A stretch of 64,000 bases of DNA, taken from positions 36,399,282 to 36,463,281 of the forward strand of contig OZ018327.1 in NCBI GenBank assembly GCA_963969495.1, given 5' to 3'. The position numbers were made by a program, and so were the translations under genes. This stretch comes from Ceratothoa steindachneri. Lineage: Eukaryota; Arthropoda; Malacostraca; Isopoda; Cymothoidae. Positions 23,476-35,917 of the stretch are shown here, one piece after another (within the stretch, counting starts at the first letter, position 1; each line of letters begins with the position of its first letter). Below the pieces are notes generated by a model that did no database searches, was not told the DNA's origin, and saw nothing but the letters and a program-made list of their open reading frames with translations.

Positions 23476-24179
23476 ACTCATTATTCAGAAGAAGATTCAT
23501 TATTCCTGATTCATTAACTCAATTCATTTCCTTAATGCGTTACGGAATCCCGTTTACTCGCCTAAGTCCAGACGCCTTCAGACTACAGTTCGCGTAAAAC
23601 AGAAAGCCTATACATTGACCGCAAAGAACTCGAGACGATTCCACTTACCTCTTTTCTGTAGGCCAATTCAAGAATAAAGTTATATTTTCTTTGCTGCGTC
23701 CTTTCAAATTCCTTTACTTACCCCGATTACCGAACCACCTTCGGTAAGGTGAGCCTAACGCATAACCCTCGTGAGAAATTATAAGGAGTCAGAACCAATT
23801 CGACCTAGGCGTAAAGTAGGCCCATGGCCTAAAGTCCTCGTCAGCCGTCAAGCGCAATAACAACGAGTATTCATCAATGCACGCCCTTATAATTAGTGAC
23901 CAAGCACCCACAAACCGGTAACCTATACCACTACATAACCAGGTAACACCCACCGGCACCATCAACATTCTCCCATAGAGCTACACGAGAGAGTCCAAAA
24001 CATCTGGAAGAATATATTGAGGACAGTGGGGAAAAACTAATATTATTGCAAATAAATGAAGATATACCAAACAGACACAAATTCCCAAGTGGTTTATGGT
24101 AATGTGACCAAAGAACACATACAAGTATTCATGAAGTAATAGTGAGAACATTTGTTTGTTTGTTTTTTAATTTAGGAGC
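23476..24179. other. Unassigned; LTR-like tail with AATAAA
   Basis: Contains AGAATAAAGTTATATTTTC at 23,670-23,690 followed by a moderately GC-rich stretch, as seen at R/U5 of LTR elements. No paired copy found. Confidence 0.25.
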
Positions 24180-26500
24180 CCATCTGGCGACTGCCCCCTT
24201 GGGGCATAAGTCGCCGAACTCACCAGAGGCTACTACAAGGCTATATTGAAAAATAAATAACGATATATAAATAAATAACAACGATAAAAAAGGCTAAAAA
24301 AAACCCGACAAGAAAAAGAAAACAAAGCAAAAAGGGAACAAGGAAGCGGGGTCCGGCGTCGGGGGTAGGCCCGCCTTCCCCCGACGTAGGAACATGCGAC
24401 CTAGAAAAACATTCAAATAGAGTGGAAGAAGCCGGCCTCCTCCAAAAAGTGGTAAATTCCATAAGTTGGTGTGCACGAACTCGTCCCGAGTACAAGGGAC
24501 AAGCGGTACCGACCCCGCTCGTCCCGGTACCGGGACACGTAACGTGCGCTGAGATCGCTCAGACTGGGACATTCAACAAGAATGTGGGGAATAGTCTGAG
24601 GGAGATCTCATCTTCACAATAGGGCGCCGGCGAGCGGCTCCATCAAATGGCGGTGCTTCCCGTAATTGTGTCCAATTCGGAGACGACAGAAAGAAACCTG
24701 AAGCCTTCGTGGCATTGGGGGGACGTTAGTCCATGGGAACAGTCGCGGCGCAATGGCACGCAACTTTAAGTTCCCTTCGACCGTCTCCCATCTTCTTTGC
24801 CAAGCAGCCCAGGAAGCTGTCCGTATTCCTGTCATGTAATCGGTGTGAGGAAGAGCAAAACGGTGGTCTGGTTGGCTAGTCCTCGCGGACTCTTTGGCGC
24901 CCTCATCCCCGCAATTCCTACATGTCCAGGAACCCAGTAAAAGATAATCTTGATATCCCCCGGGCTCGCCAAAACCGTGGCGTCATGGATATCGCGAACA
25001 AGGAGATGCGGAGATTCCAATGTCCCGAGAGCACTCAGGGCGATTTGTGAGTCGCTATAAATCACAATCCAGTCTCCGAATCGGGCACGTCACGTTATCT
25101 CCGGTACCGAGCGGTGTATTACAACCAGCTGGGCTTTGAAGACAGACGCAGCGCTTGGTAGAGTCCCGCTGACTTCAAACAGAGGGGATACGGCGTTGAA
25201 GCCGACCCCCTCTTCGGACTTGGAGCCATCCGTATACACTGGCACGGTTCCAATGTGACACGGGGTGTGCTCCAAAAAGGTCGAACGCAATACGCCCGGC
25301 GCTTTACAAGCTTTGGGAGCAGAGGCGTGGCGACAAATAGCCAAATGTGGTACCCTCCAGGGTGGCGTCCTGGGCAGAACCAGGGGCACCACCGGTCCGA
25401 GAGCTATACCTAGCTCTCGAAGGAGTTTCCTGACCCTAAACCCAAACGGCTTAGGGTATGACTGGTGTCTCTCGGTGGCATAGGCACCGTCGAAATCAGC
25501 TGCGAATGCAGTGAGAGCTGTTGTCGACTGAGGGAGGCGCCGGGCTCGCGCGTACAGGCGAGTGATGCACTGTACGCGGCGTAGTGCGAGTGGCCTCTCC
25601 CCAGCATCGACTAATAGGCTCTCAATGGGGGAAGTGCTGAAGGCACCGGTCGCCAGGTGAAGGCCGATTTGGTGGATCGAGTCCACCTTCCGCAATACGT
25701 GCTCGGCTGCGGATGCATAAAACTCGCATCCGACGTGGAGTGGAACTTGTGGAAGCTGCACTGTGCAGAAGACTGATGGCCTCCTCTGTCCAGAAAGAAG
25801 GCTAATCTAACATTTACTAATTTCTCCATCAACTTGCACACACAGGAGGTTAGAGAGATTGAGCAGAAAGTGGCCGGGGTGGTGTGATCTCTCCCCGGTT
25901 TGCGAAAAGTGAGCACAATAGCAATTTGCCAGCAGTCTTGAAGGGCACCCTCTACCCAGGTCCTGTTGAACAAATTTCCCGAAAGGCCATGCCTCGCTCA
26001 CCTAGGTGTCGAAGCATGGAATACGGAACATCGTCCGGACCATGGGCGGGGTCTGCGCTCGAAGCAAGAGCGGAACGAAACTCACTCAGAGTAAACCTGT
26101 CGTTGAAGGGTTCTCCCCCTCTGGAGGTAAAGTCCAACCTGCGGCCTTCTGCGACATCACAACGCGCATTGAATGCTGGCGGAGCAACATCCCGGCTAGA
26201 GAATGCGGAGAAAGCGGTCGCTAAGGATTCCGCCACGGACACTGGGGGTTCGAAACTGCGGTCCCATTCTCCTGGAGAACGGGAGGTGGGTCCTGCGATA
26301 ACTTGCCCCGAATCCTTTTGACTCACCTCCATACCTCTGCTAGAGGGGTCTTCCCGTTAAGTGAAGACACGTATGCGCGCCAAGAAGAGCGGCGGGTGTG
26401 CTTCGAAACATACTGGAACCTAGCCCTAGCTCGACGAAATTCACCGACATTGAAATCGTTCAGGCGGTGGTTATACCGCATGTAGGCATAACGTAGTGAG
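24180..26500 (-). pseudogene. I-clade-like LINE with RNase H, palm region deleted
   Basis: Reading leftwards from 26,480: FRRARARFQYVSKHT and WRAYVSSLNGKTPLAEVW, then ESLATAFSAFSSRD, SEFRSALASSADPAHGPDDV and PYSMLRHLG (RT start). Next come LANCYC.HFSQTGE and VCKLMEKLVNVRLAFFLD, a jump over the YADD palm, and the thumb IHQIGLHLATGAFSTSPIES, SLLVDAGERPLALRR. The RNase H domain follows: VYTDGSKSEEGVGF, MIYSDSQIALSALG, IIFYWVPGHVGIAG and, one frame over, GDEGAKE. The zinc-knuckle-like tail is LQVSFCRLRIGHNYGKHRHL. All RNase H acidic residues are visible. Presence of RNase H points to the I group. Confidence 0.85.
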
Positions 26501-26769
26501 AATAAGATACAAGATAATAATAATATTATAAAGATTAGACAAAATTAAGATAAATAATAATAGTAAAAAGCTAAACTAAACTAAGTTAAAACAAAATAAA
26601 CAGAAAATCACAGCAAAAGAATAAGCAGTCACTTGGAAACCACATTCACACCACATTCTTAAGTTTCTTCGACTAATTCCATCTTTCTTCACTCAAGAAC
26701 TTAATGGGAGATTAATGCACTCAACAGAGGAGGAAAGTAGAAGGGTAAGACTAGTTATGAGGCAGGTGG
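26501..26769. other. AT-rich, nothing recognised
   Basis: TAATAATA-rich sequence following the LINE 5' end. Confidence 0.4.
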
Positions 26770-27370
26770 TTGACATTAAGCCTGCGAGTCGTGGATATTC
26801 TGGTTTCGGGCTGGGGTTTGATGTTTATTGTCGGTTTTCGTTGCCATATGGTAACGGCTTCATACATACGCACTTGGCTGCGATCACTCCACGCTCAATT
26901 CCAGCCCGAAACCGGCTTGCCCACTACTCGTAGTCTCATAACACCCATCTTTTCTCCTTGCACCTTCTACCGATTGCATTAATTTCCCCTGGTTTGATGA
27001 AAAAAAGAAGAAAATATGAATTTTATTCAATTTAGAAAATTGAAAAAAAATATAGCCTTATGTTTACTTAGTTTATTGTTGGTCTTATTTTTTATATGGT
27101 AACAACATCAGTCATATGTAGTAGTTGTCTTCGAGCACTCTCACGTCTAACTCCAACCTGAAACCAGCTTGCCCATTACTCGCAGTCCTAATGTCAACCG
27201 CATTATCTCATTTCCTGTCTTTCTTTTCTACAGATTTCCTCTATCGATTGCATTAATCTCTCCTTGTTTGATAGAACAAAAAAATGAGAATATGTATTTT
27301 ATTCAAATGTTACACTTTTTCTCTTCTCTAATTTGAAAAAATGATAGTCTCATGCTTACCTAGAATTGTA
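26770..27370. repeat. Diverged repeat: two direct copies plus an inverted arm
   Basis: The stretch CCGAAACCGGCTTGCCCACTA (26,907) to about 27,060 recurs diverged at about 27,158-27,340 (CCTGAAACCAGCTTGCCCATTA, CGATTGCATTAAT..CTC). An inverted arm of the same word (CTGGTTTCGGGCTGGGG) lies at about 26,799-26,816. No coding potential. Confidence 0.65.
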
Positions 27371-28319
27371 TAGTTACCACTTTTTTATGATCGGAATTCG
27401 ATCGCAATTCAGATTAACAGTCAGATCGGTCACTCGTCGCAAGCTATTATCGTCCGCGGTAAAGGAGGGAAGTAAGCTTTACCGTTGAAAAGACCCTCTT
27501 GCTACCAGAAGAAAATTGTTTATGACCACCCCCTAGCCCGAGAGATATCAATACCCTTTATTCACTGGTGGTGCATTCGTGAAAAAGGGGCGCAACACCC
27601 TCAAGCGATATTCGATGGACATAAACCTTAACCAGTGAAGATGCAACTTTCAGGTGATTTTTTCCGCTCTACCGCTTACCATTGAAGGGAAGCATCTGAA
27701 TGATTGGAGATTCCTCCGGTTTCAGGTGCTACTAACAATGACAGATGCATAGGTAGGTAGGTTTATTGGCGAATTCTCTTGTACCTATCCTGCTTGAGAG
27801 GAAGATAGAAGGGATTCCCTTAAAACCATAACTCCAGTTTCTTATTGGAGAGCGGCAGAATGATTAGAGATATTTCATTTTACTGTCGCTTCCGTTATAT
27901 TAAAAACAGGTAGAAACGTCTAATTAGAGCTTTCTCCTTTTCTGTTTTTGCTCGTGGGTGGGGAAGTGGTTTGAGGCGGCACATGAGGACCTCTGGACCT
28001 TCTGGTCCTGTTACGGCTTAAAGGAGACGAAATACATCCAAGACTGAGGTGATACGAGGGTAGACTGTTGCCACGCACAAAAAGATTCAGAGATTCTAAC
28101 GTCGGCAAACTCGAAGAACCTAATGGAAAAATATGTTTAGAACCTAAACATTTGTCTCAGTCAAAGCAAAAATGGCGGCAATTTGAAGGCAAATCATCTC
28201 ATGGGTCGGAGAGGGGTGCAGTTGATAAAATTCACGAGCTTCACGCATGTTTTCACAGTCGTGTTTAAGGAATCTCGAAATTGCAGCCAAAGGGAAAAAA
28301 CAGGTATCAGACTTTTCGG
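27371..28319. other. Unassigned; may include the 5' part of the following LINE
   Basis: No clear domain. From about 28,040 on, broken frames are Lys/Glu/Arg-rich as in LINE ORF1 N-terminal regions. Confidence 0.35.
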
Positions 28320-30180
28320 CATGGTTACCGCACAGATAAAGTGGCTCAAGGAATTACTATCACCTCTTAACATGCTTGTCGTGCTACAAAGTCGATGAGC
28401 ACCCTACGAGGGAATGTCTCCCTAAACATATGACTCTCTGCTCAGAATGTGGGCTGACTGGCCACACCTGGATGTGTTGCCCACCCGACGAAAATATGTG
28501 CCTTAACTGCTCGGGGTCGCGTAGGACGCTAACTATGCAGTGAAGCATACGTCACTGCCGCAAAATACCAACAACAGCCCCAAACCATCTCCAAAAAAAA
28601 CACAAATAGTACCTGTTATCGACTCGAACCCGAGTAAAAGGCTAGTATGCATCCTTCACCCCCACGTGTTGAATTTCGGTACAACAGAGTGCTTCTACAC
28701 CGTGCTCTAAAAATGTTAGACAACAATGAATTTGAGCCTCTCTTTCCCAGCAAATCTACCATCGATTTCTCTTGGTACCAATTATTCAAGGGCAAAAGAA
28801 TGAGCCCACACCGGTCGCAAATGAACTGGAAGAGGAGTACAACACCAAAAGTAACCAACACAAAACTGAAAGAAACCAAACTGGCACATTGAAGGTAATA
28901 GAGGAAAAGGCAACCGCTCCGAATGTTATGAAGCCACAACCTACAAAAGAAATAATCCTGGACGCCAATATATCAGTGAAGCATACGTCACTGCCGCAAA
29001 ATACCAACAACAGCCCCAAACCATCTCCAAAAAAAACACAAATAGTACCTGTTATCGACTCGAACCCGAGTAAAAGGCTAGTATGCATCCTTCACCCCCA
29101 CGTGTTGAATTTCGGTACAACAGAGTGCTTCTACACCGTGCTCTAAAAATGTTAGACAACAATGAATTTGAGCCTCTCTTTCCCAGCAAATCTACCATCG
29201 ATTTCTCTTGGTACCAATTATTCAAGGGCAAAAGAATGAGCCCACACCGGTCGCAAATAAACTGGAAGAGGAGTACAACACCAAAAGTAACCAACACAAA
29301 ACTGAAAGAAACCAAACTGGCACATTGAAGGTAATAGAGGAAAAGGCAACCGCTCCGAATGTTATGAAGCCACAACCTACAAAAGAAATAATCCTGGACG
29401 CCAATATATCAATCTAACCATAGCGATTAACCAAAACACAACACAGCCCAGAAAATTTTCTCTCGAAGACCTTGCCAACGTAATCTGAAAAGGGCTCTTT
29501 AAGTGGTCCTACGATTCCACAATCGGAGAGGAGGAAGTATAAACGGCCTCACTCTAAAATAGTCCAGCATTATCATTTCTCTCTGAACTATTTCCATGAC
29601 AAGCCTCTACAAGAGGTTGAGATCTTGAAGGCCTTGGGACAGAAAATACACGGCTACAGCGTACTGCACATAAACATCATAGGAGAAAGGTTTCACGCAG
29701 TAATAATTGCGATTAAAACTGACCTGCACTTCAGTGAAGTCGGAAATATTGGCCATCTATGTATCATATGACGACCCTATTTAGAAAAAAACGGGCAGGT
29801 CCTCTTCGCGGGGGACATCCATACCAGGATCCAAACTGCTGACTACCAAGGAGAATATGATAACGGCTACCGGCTCCTTAAAAAAAAAGCCCATAACGCA
29901 TTTGAAGAAAGCTCCAGATGTGTTCAAAACTAGGTTGCTGAATCTCTACAATACGTCCGTGGTAGCAGAATACTTTCCCAACGGCTTGAAGTTGAAGATA
30001 TAAAAAATCTCCACCTCAAGGAAAGGAAAGGCAGCCAACTAGATAATGAATTACAGGCACTTCTCATTACTTGAAACTATTGAGAATTATGGCAAGGACC
30101 TAAAAAAGTTGTCGAATAGCAGGCTTACCTCACATCTAGCACCTCAACAAAAGAAGGGCTGAAAACGTCATACCTTTCGT
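28320..30180 (+). pseudogene. LINE: ORF1 zinc knuckles, duplicated linker, endonuclease and RT start
   Basis: In one frame 28,367-28,541 reads LTCLSCYKVDEHPTREC, LCSECGLTGHTWMCC and MCLNCSGSRRTL, that is three CCHC/CC zinc knuckles typical of gag-like ORF1 of jockey/I-type LINEs. A Lys/Pro/Thr-rich linker follows, duplicated exactly in tandem (see 28,538-29,411). Further on are a fragment like the PRE_C2HC/ORF1 end, ALGQKIHGYSVLHINIIGER (ORF1/EN), VLFAGDIHTRI (decayed endonuclease AGDFN box), and RT N-terminal pieces PDVFKTRLLNLYNTSVVAEY, NYRHFSLLETIEN and SRLTSHLAPQ (29,900-30,160). The RT continues after a transposon insertion at 31,025. Confidence 0.8.
28538..29411. repeat. Two near-identical tandem copies of a 436-bp unit
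   Basis: Copy 1 is 28,538-28,973 and copy 2 is 28,974-29,409. I noticed a single difference (AAATGAACTGG against AAATAAACTGG at 28,821/29,257). The duplicated DNA is the LINE ORF1 linker. Confidence 0.95.
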
Positions 30181-30369
30181 GGACCAGCATGCAACTGCTG
30201 GTCTGGCATATGGACAGTGCAGATTTAACCTAGTAGCACATGCAGCGCGTGCTACGGGCCATGCGCTTCAGGGGGCCCCGCGGGGATGTAAAAAATTAGT
30301 AATAATTAAGTTTTTGCTCTCAGGCACAGAAGGCCGAGACAAAATAATTATTCATTTTCCTGATTTTTT

Positions 30370-30507
<138 letters not shown>

Positions 30508-30907
30508 TAATTAAATAAAATTAAATAGAATCAAAACAAAGTAAGAGTCAGTATGGGTCAAACAAGATTGAACCATCTCTCTATAATGAATATTGAGCCC
30601 GAGTTACTGAGGGTAAGTAACACGTCAAGGATAATTGAGTTTTATGTTGCCAAGTCTCGTAAATGCTTCATGTGAGCCACGTAACTAGTTAGTGTGCACT
30701 CAGTTCAGCAAATGGTTCCAAGATTCTCCAAGGCAGCACATATACTACTGGTATGCACGGTGTTGTTCTTTAAAAAGGAATAAAAAGTGTACCAAATAAA
30801 ACCCTCTTTTTTCAGTTGAGTCTTCCTAGCCATACTAGGAGTTCTTTTAAATTCCTCAAATATTTTTTCCTTTCTGCAAAGGAAAATGGGGGGCAGGGTG
30901 AGATACA

Positions 30908-30909
<2 letters not shown>

Positions 30910-30964
<55 letters not shown>
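30910..30964. repeat. (TA)n microsatellite
   Basis: About 27 TA units inside the same element. Confidence 0.97.
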
Positions 30965-30965
<1 letters not shown>

Positions 30966-31024
30966 GGTTGGGAGCACTGCTGTTCCTTGTGCTACGGGCC
31001 CCGCAGCTCCTTAAACCAGCCCTG

Positions 31025-31990
31025 TATATGGATGCATGATGTACATGTTTTGCACAAATGTCAAAAAGGCCTTCGAAAATGTTTGGATTAATGGCCTCAA
31101 ATACAAACTCTCCAAGCTGTAACTCGCACGCACGCCGAGAAGATTCTTTTCCATTACCTCTACAATAGACAAACAGTTTTCTAGCTCGATGAACAAACAC
31201 ATTATGGAAACTTTTGATGACCTCTCGGGGTTCCTCAAGGTGGCAGCTTGAGTCCGACACTATACGCCATATGCACGAGGGATATATAGAAGCCTATCAT
31301 CCCTCAAACTCTTATCGTCGCAGATAACGTCACTTAAGTGATAATCTGTCTAACCAAAGTCAGCAAGATTCATGTGTCGAGCAGCGGCCGTAGCGGTCGT
31401 GGAGGCTGGCAGGATCACAAATATGAACAACGGTTGAAGATCCAGATCAACCAGGCAAAATTCACCGCCGCAGCAGGTGATTGATTCTGGACCGTGCAAC
31501 TCAAAATAGACGATACCGAAATAGACTACTTTCCCAATATGAGCATCCTCGATCTCAAGGTTACAGGTTTGGCTTGCGGAACCACATTACTTCTAAGCAG
31601 CCCTAGCAAATACCAAACTAGGAAAACCACCAAAAGAACAAAAGAAATTCTACACATTATTATTTCGAACTAAACTTCTATATCCTGCAATATCCATCGA
31701 GACGGCTTCGAAGAGTAACTTGTTAAAGCTCTGGAATGTTAAAAAAAAGGCATTCAAATTTACCCTACACTCCTCGAAGCGGTATAAATTCAAAACCTCG
31801 AGACAGTTTCAGCAAGAGGACGGTTTTAACTTAAATATATACTTCCAGTCACAAAGCGAAGAGGTATAGGACAGAGTGGCAGAAAACCTGCACCATGAGA
31901 CTTTTACTAGCCTCAGTATATACTGAGACGGCTCTGACTTAAAACGCTACCTCCCATCAGCCAGGACGCCTCCAGAAGAACCGCCATGCA
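31025..31990 (+). pseudogene. LINE reverse transcriptase, continuation
   Basis: Reads FCTNVKKAFENVWINGLKYK (palm 1, normally D..KAFDKVW), then SSMNKHIMETFDD, ARGIYRSLSSLK, and the region after the decayed ADD box, PKSARFMCRAAAVAVVEAG. Next come TRQNSPPQQVIDSGPC and YFPNMSILDLKVTGLACG, and a tail to about 31,970. Many stops. It joins the 28.3-30.2 kb portion once the 30,215-31,024 insertion is removed. Confidence 0.75.
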
Positions 31991-32509
31991 AATAAGAAGG
32001 AAAATTCGTTAAAAACAAACAAACAAAAACAAATATAAACATAAAAACGAATATGACCCGTTAAACGGACATACTACCTTTTGTTTCACTATAATTCTCT
32101 TTCGAATCATTATGACCCCTCTTCACTGGTTTTGGATAGGCTTCATCTCACAATGGAGGAATCACAAGCAAAGTTGCACTCTATCATCACCTCTTCTTTC
32201 CTCAGTTTCAGTTTCAGAATTTTCTTTGAAGAATTAATTACATCGGACTTGGTAAAGGAGGCAACCGTTTTGGTAGGCAACAGAAAAACATGACTCGGAA
32301 TTTTATTACTTTCAACTCTACTGCTAGACTGTTTTACTTTCTAACCCCCATTACCTTCAAATATTCCCCTTGGAGAACTATAAAGAGGTAATTTACAAAA
32401 TTCTTAGACTGTCATAATCACATATGACCGTCTAAGATCCCAGGGTTGCTTTCTCGCTGCACTTGTGTCTAATTGATTGTGTGTGTATGTATGTATGTGT
32501 GTATGTGTG

Positions 32510-32557
<48 letters not shown>

Positions 32558-32794
32558 CGATTTTCCACACATAACCTCGTTCCAACTACGCTGAATACTT
32601 GAATTTACATAGTTGAAGGCGCCGGGAAAATCAGGTTTGAAGATTTGGCCACTGTGAAACCTAGCATCAAAGCCCTCTGAAAATCATCGCCAGCTGATCC
32701 ATAGTTTGCTGAAAATTCAACCTGTGGATTATTTCCCACACAAAAGAGGAGCTAAACGAAATACAAATTTGAAAATAATTGAACCATAAAATCT
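31991..32794. other. Unassigned with hairpin and (TG)n(GA)n microsatellite
   Basis: Near-perfect inverted repeat at 32,403-32,436 (CTTAGACTGTCATA and TATGACCGTCTAAG, one mismatch). (TG/TATG)n at 32,478-32,512 and (GA)n at 32,514-32,550. No gene recognised. Confidence 0.6.
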
Positions 32795-33180
32795 TTAGTC
32801 GCGTGTGACCCTATACCTCACTATATCGGTCGGTCGGTTCCCGTTTTGCTTTTTTTTTATTTTGGTAATAACTTCGTAAATATTCGGCCGATTCTAACGA
32901 AATTTGAAACCCTTATATTGTTTTACATTCTCGTTCGAATGATATAATTACCAAGGTCCTCACAAGTTAGGCCGGGAATTATGTTGTTTTGGCAATAACA
33001 TCATAACTATTCGGCCGATTCTAACGAAATTTGAAACTCTTTATGTTGATTTACATTCTCTTTCGAATGATATAATTGCCAAGGTCCTCCCAAGGTCAAT
33101 TAGAGAATTATTGAAAGTTTTGAAGGTCATAAATCAGAATAAGTGCTAGCACGAGACTTTGGTCAGCAGACCTTGTTTGA
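32795..33180 (+). repeat. Dispersed repeat family B, copy 2, with internal duplication
   Basis: Begins TTTAGTCGCGTGTGACC and ends AGCACGAGACTTTGGTCAGCAG. The core GGTAATAAC..CGTAA.TATTCGGCCGATTCTAACGAAATTTGAAAC...GGCCGGGAATTAT occurs twice in tandem (about 32,865-32,985 and 32,986-33,105), whereas copy 1 at 9801 has it once. Confidence 0.8.
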
Positions 33181-33189
33181 TAATCACAC

Positions 33190-33640
33190 ACTATTTCAAT
33201 GTCGTGTTTGCCTCAACTGAAATACCCTCACGAGCAAAACAACATGGAATCCTAGATTTCAGCATGAGAATCCCCCGAAAAACATTGGACGAGAAACATT
33301 CGTGAATATTCAGACATGCTATCAATGCTATGCACTGGAAGCGCACAATACACCGAACTAGCTTAACAAGGAAAGAAACGTATACTCTGTATGTTGCCAA
33401 GAGGGGCATGTTTGGAGAATATTACGGAAAACCTTAATAGGGGCACCGATTTCAGTGGAACCATAGGAAAATAGCAATAAATTGGCCCAAAAGAAGGACG
33501 ATTTCGGACAGCAAACAACTAAAAGAAAAAAAAGGGAAAATTAACATGAGTAAACGAGACACGCAAATGTCGTGAAAGCAACTATTAGGGAGGCAAAAAG
33601 GCAGAAAGTAGTAGTGAATATTGACCACCATATGGATCTT
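33190..33640 (+). pseudogene. LINE ORF1 zinc-knuckle fragment
   Basis: Reads VNIQTCYQCYALEAHNTPN then RNVYSVCCQEGHVWR, a decayed CCHC zinc knuckle pair like that at 28.37 kb, followed by a basic linker. Likely belongs with the RNase H piece just downstream. Confidence 0.55.
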
Positions 33641-33651
33641 GACATCTTAAC

Positions 33652-34430
33652 TTGATTGATTTATTCATATATCCGAAACTGCTTTGTGCCCGTTTGCGAG
33701 ACTGGATTGTAATTTATAACGACTCACGGAGCTCCCTGACTGCATCCGATGCATTAGAATCAACGCACCCACTTGCCTGCAGTTTCTGCGACACCACAGC
33801 CTATGTGACCCTGGAGGATGTCGAGATTGTCTTCTACTGGGTTCCTGGACATGTAGAGCTTGGGGTAAATAAGTGCGCTGATGAGGCCGCTAAACAGGAT
33901 TGAGTAATCGGACCCGTATTTTGCTCTTTCGCACTCTGGCTACATGACAGGAGTGAGGAAGAAGGCAAACAGTAACCTAACGCTGCATATCATTGCGCCG
34001 CGTATTTTCTCATTGATCTTTCTACAATACCTCAATAGATTCAGGTCGTTTTTCTGTCACCTCCGAATGGGCCCCCTCGTGGAATGCATTGCCATTTGAT
34101 GGAACACTCCTCTGAACCTTACTGTGAGGACTGTTTTGTACCCCAGACTGTCTGGCACATTCTTATAGAAAGTCCCAGTCTGGAGAAACTTCGCACTGAC
34201 TTCTAATCCCAGTAACAGTACGATAGGGACCGCTACCGCATGTCCCTTCCATTTGGGGCGAGTTCGTGCACTCCCCACTATGGAATAATAGTTTTGGGAG
34301 GAGGCTGATCTTCTTCATAGTATTTAGTTGTTTGAGTTGTTGGTTACATGTTCGGGAATCTGAGGGAGGCGGACCTCCCTCTTCCGCTTAATAATCACTT
34401 TGTTACTTGTTTTTTTGTTTTTTTTCTTCG
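33652..34430 (+). pseudogene. I-type LINE RNase H domain and C-terminal tail
   Basis: RLRDWIVIYNDSRSSLTASD (catalytic Asp in YSDSQ of the 25-kb copy), EIVFYWVPGHVELGVNKCAD EAAKQD (last catalytic His/Asp region), then after frameshifts FFCHLRMGPLVECIAI-like sequence and HLMEHSSEPYCEDCFVPQTV WHILIESPSLEKL (the zinc-finger-like tail of jockey/I LINEs). Clearly related to the 24.2-26.5 kb minus-strand copy but from another insertion. Confidence 0.82.
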
Positions 34431-35253
34431 TTCTTGTTGATTTGTTTTTGCTTTATAATAATGTAGCTTAAATATAGGGTTGTTTATAATCTCATGGACT
34501 GTGCTCTTACTGACACAGCTCCTGAACTCATAATCAACCTCTTGATTTAGTGTCCTGTAGAGGGGGAGCTTCTCGCGCGTTACATCCCTCGGTATTCAGA
34601 CGACAAGGTTTACTCAAGTGTACCCCTGGTGCTTGCAACGGACTGACGGCGCCAAGTTGCGGGGTCATAGAGGGAGGCAAGTATCTTCCATACCATTTTT
34701 TGTTTCTAAATTTTTGATTAGATACGTGGGCCCATGAGGAGATAAGCATACTCTGCGGCACCTTAGCGTGTCTCTTATCTTTCCCCCACTGTTGATTATT
34801 ATCTTAGTTTCTATTTTATTGTTTTTTTATGTTTTGGTTATTATTTTAAGCTAGCCTATTGTTATGTTATCATTTTCTTTCTACCCCTTTTCAATAATAA
34901 AATATAAAAGAATTAACAAGCACAGGTCAATTAGTCGTCTTCAGCAAAATATTAATTATTCACAAAATTCCCTCAATCTGATTAATACTAACGTAAACTT
35001 CAATTCGTCATCAGAACTGAAGTGTAGCAGAAATTAAAAATAATAATAATTTAGTAAGGTTTGTAACACGATCTTCTCTCCTTTCATGCCTCTTTCTCTT
35101 GGATCCCTCCGCTGGATTTGCAGGTTCAGGTCGTCTTTTTTCGCTTCGTGTTTGGGCACTCCACGATGGAGTGCCATCGGAGGGAACGCCCCCCCCTCCT
35201 GTAATCCTGCTGTAGGGACTGTTTATTGCCACGGATTGCGTGCCACATTTTGA
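34431..35253. other. Unassigned sequence left of the piggyBac
   Basis: T-rich, then a GC-richer patch at 34,555-34,690 and 35,090-35,220. No motif recognised. Confidence 0.35.
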
Positions 35254-35282
35254 TTAAATGTCCCGTTCTAGCACATTGACTG

Positions 35283-35480
35283 CCACGTATCCACTATATA
35301 AATACATGGCCCATTACAAATATGCCACGTATCCACATCGTGGATACGCAGTTTCTTCTCATTTTTGCCTCATATCCACATTGTGGATACGCAGTTTCTT
35401 CTCATTTTTGCCACATATCCACATTGTGGATACGCAGTTTCTTCTCATTTTTGCCACATATCCACACTGTGGATACATGT
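35283..35480. repeat. Array of 43-bp units with a near-palindromic core
   Basis: Five units with TATCC starting at 35,288, 35,330, 35,373, 35,416 and 35,459 (spacing 42, 43, 43, 43). Units 2-5 carry the palindrome TATCCACATTGTGGATA; unit 1 is diverged. The spacer CGCAGTTTCTTCTCATTTTTGC is common to all later units. Single palindromes of the same type occur near the other end of the element (GTGTATCCACTATTTGGATAC at 37,877; a weaker one near 38,070). Confidence 0.9.
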
Positions 35481-35917
35481 AATGGACTTAATAATGTTAT
35501 AAAAAATCGTGGCATGCTGGGAAAGATTTCTGAAACCTAGCGTGGCTTGTACCATTTCTTTTCCTATTCAATAAACAGTTATAAAACTTATATTTTCTTC
35601 CATTTAAACCCTAATATTTTTATGTCCCTACCTATGTAACGCTATTTTGACATCTATAAATTAGTAAAATAGTACAAATAATTGGGTACTTACATAGGTA
35701 CATGTTGAAGTTTTTCTTTATTTATAATTCCATCTCCATTTGAAAACCTTAAGATTAGCATGTCCTTTTTTTAGGATTTTTACAAGCAACATACGAGTAA
35801 CTTCTTTTTTTTTCAAATAATAATTTCCTTTTTTAAAACAGCAGACTTTCCTTTTACTTTCAACAAAAAAAATTATTTATTTAATTATAGGTGTAGTTAG
35901 GTTACTATATTAACTAG

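Noticed and set aside
28647..29328. Two identical 81-codon ORFs as a duplicated gene
   Set aside because: They are the two copies of the 436-bp LINE duplication in a non-LINE frame.
35283..35480. CRISPR-like array of palindromic repeats with 43-bp spacing
   Set aside because: The spacers are identical between units, the array lies inside a piggyBac end and the DNA is eukaryotic. It is a tandem repeat.
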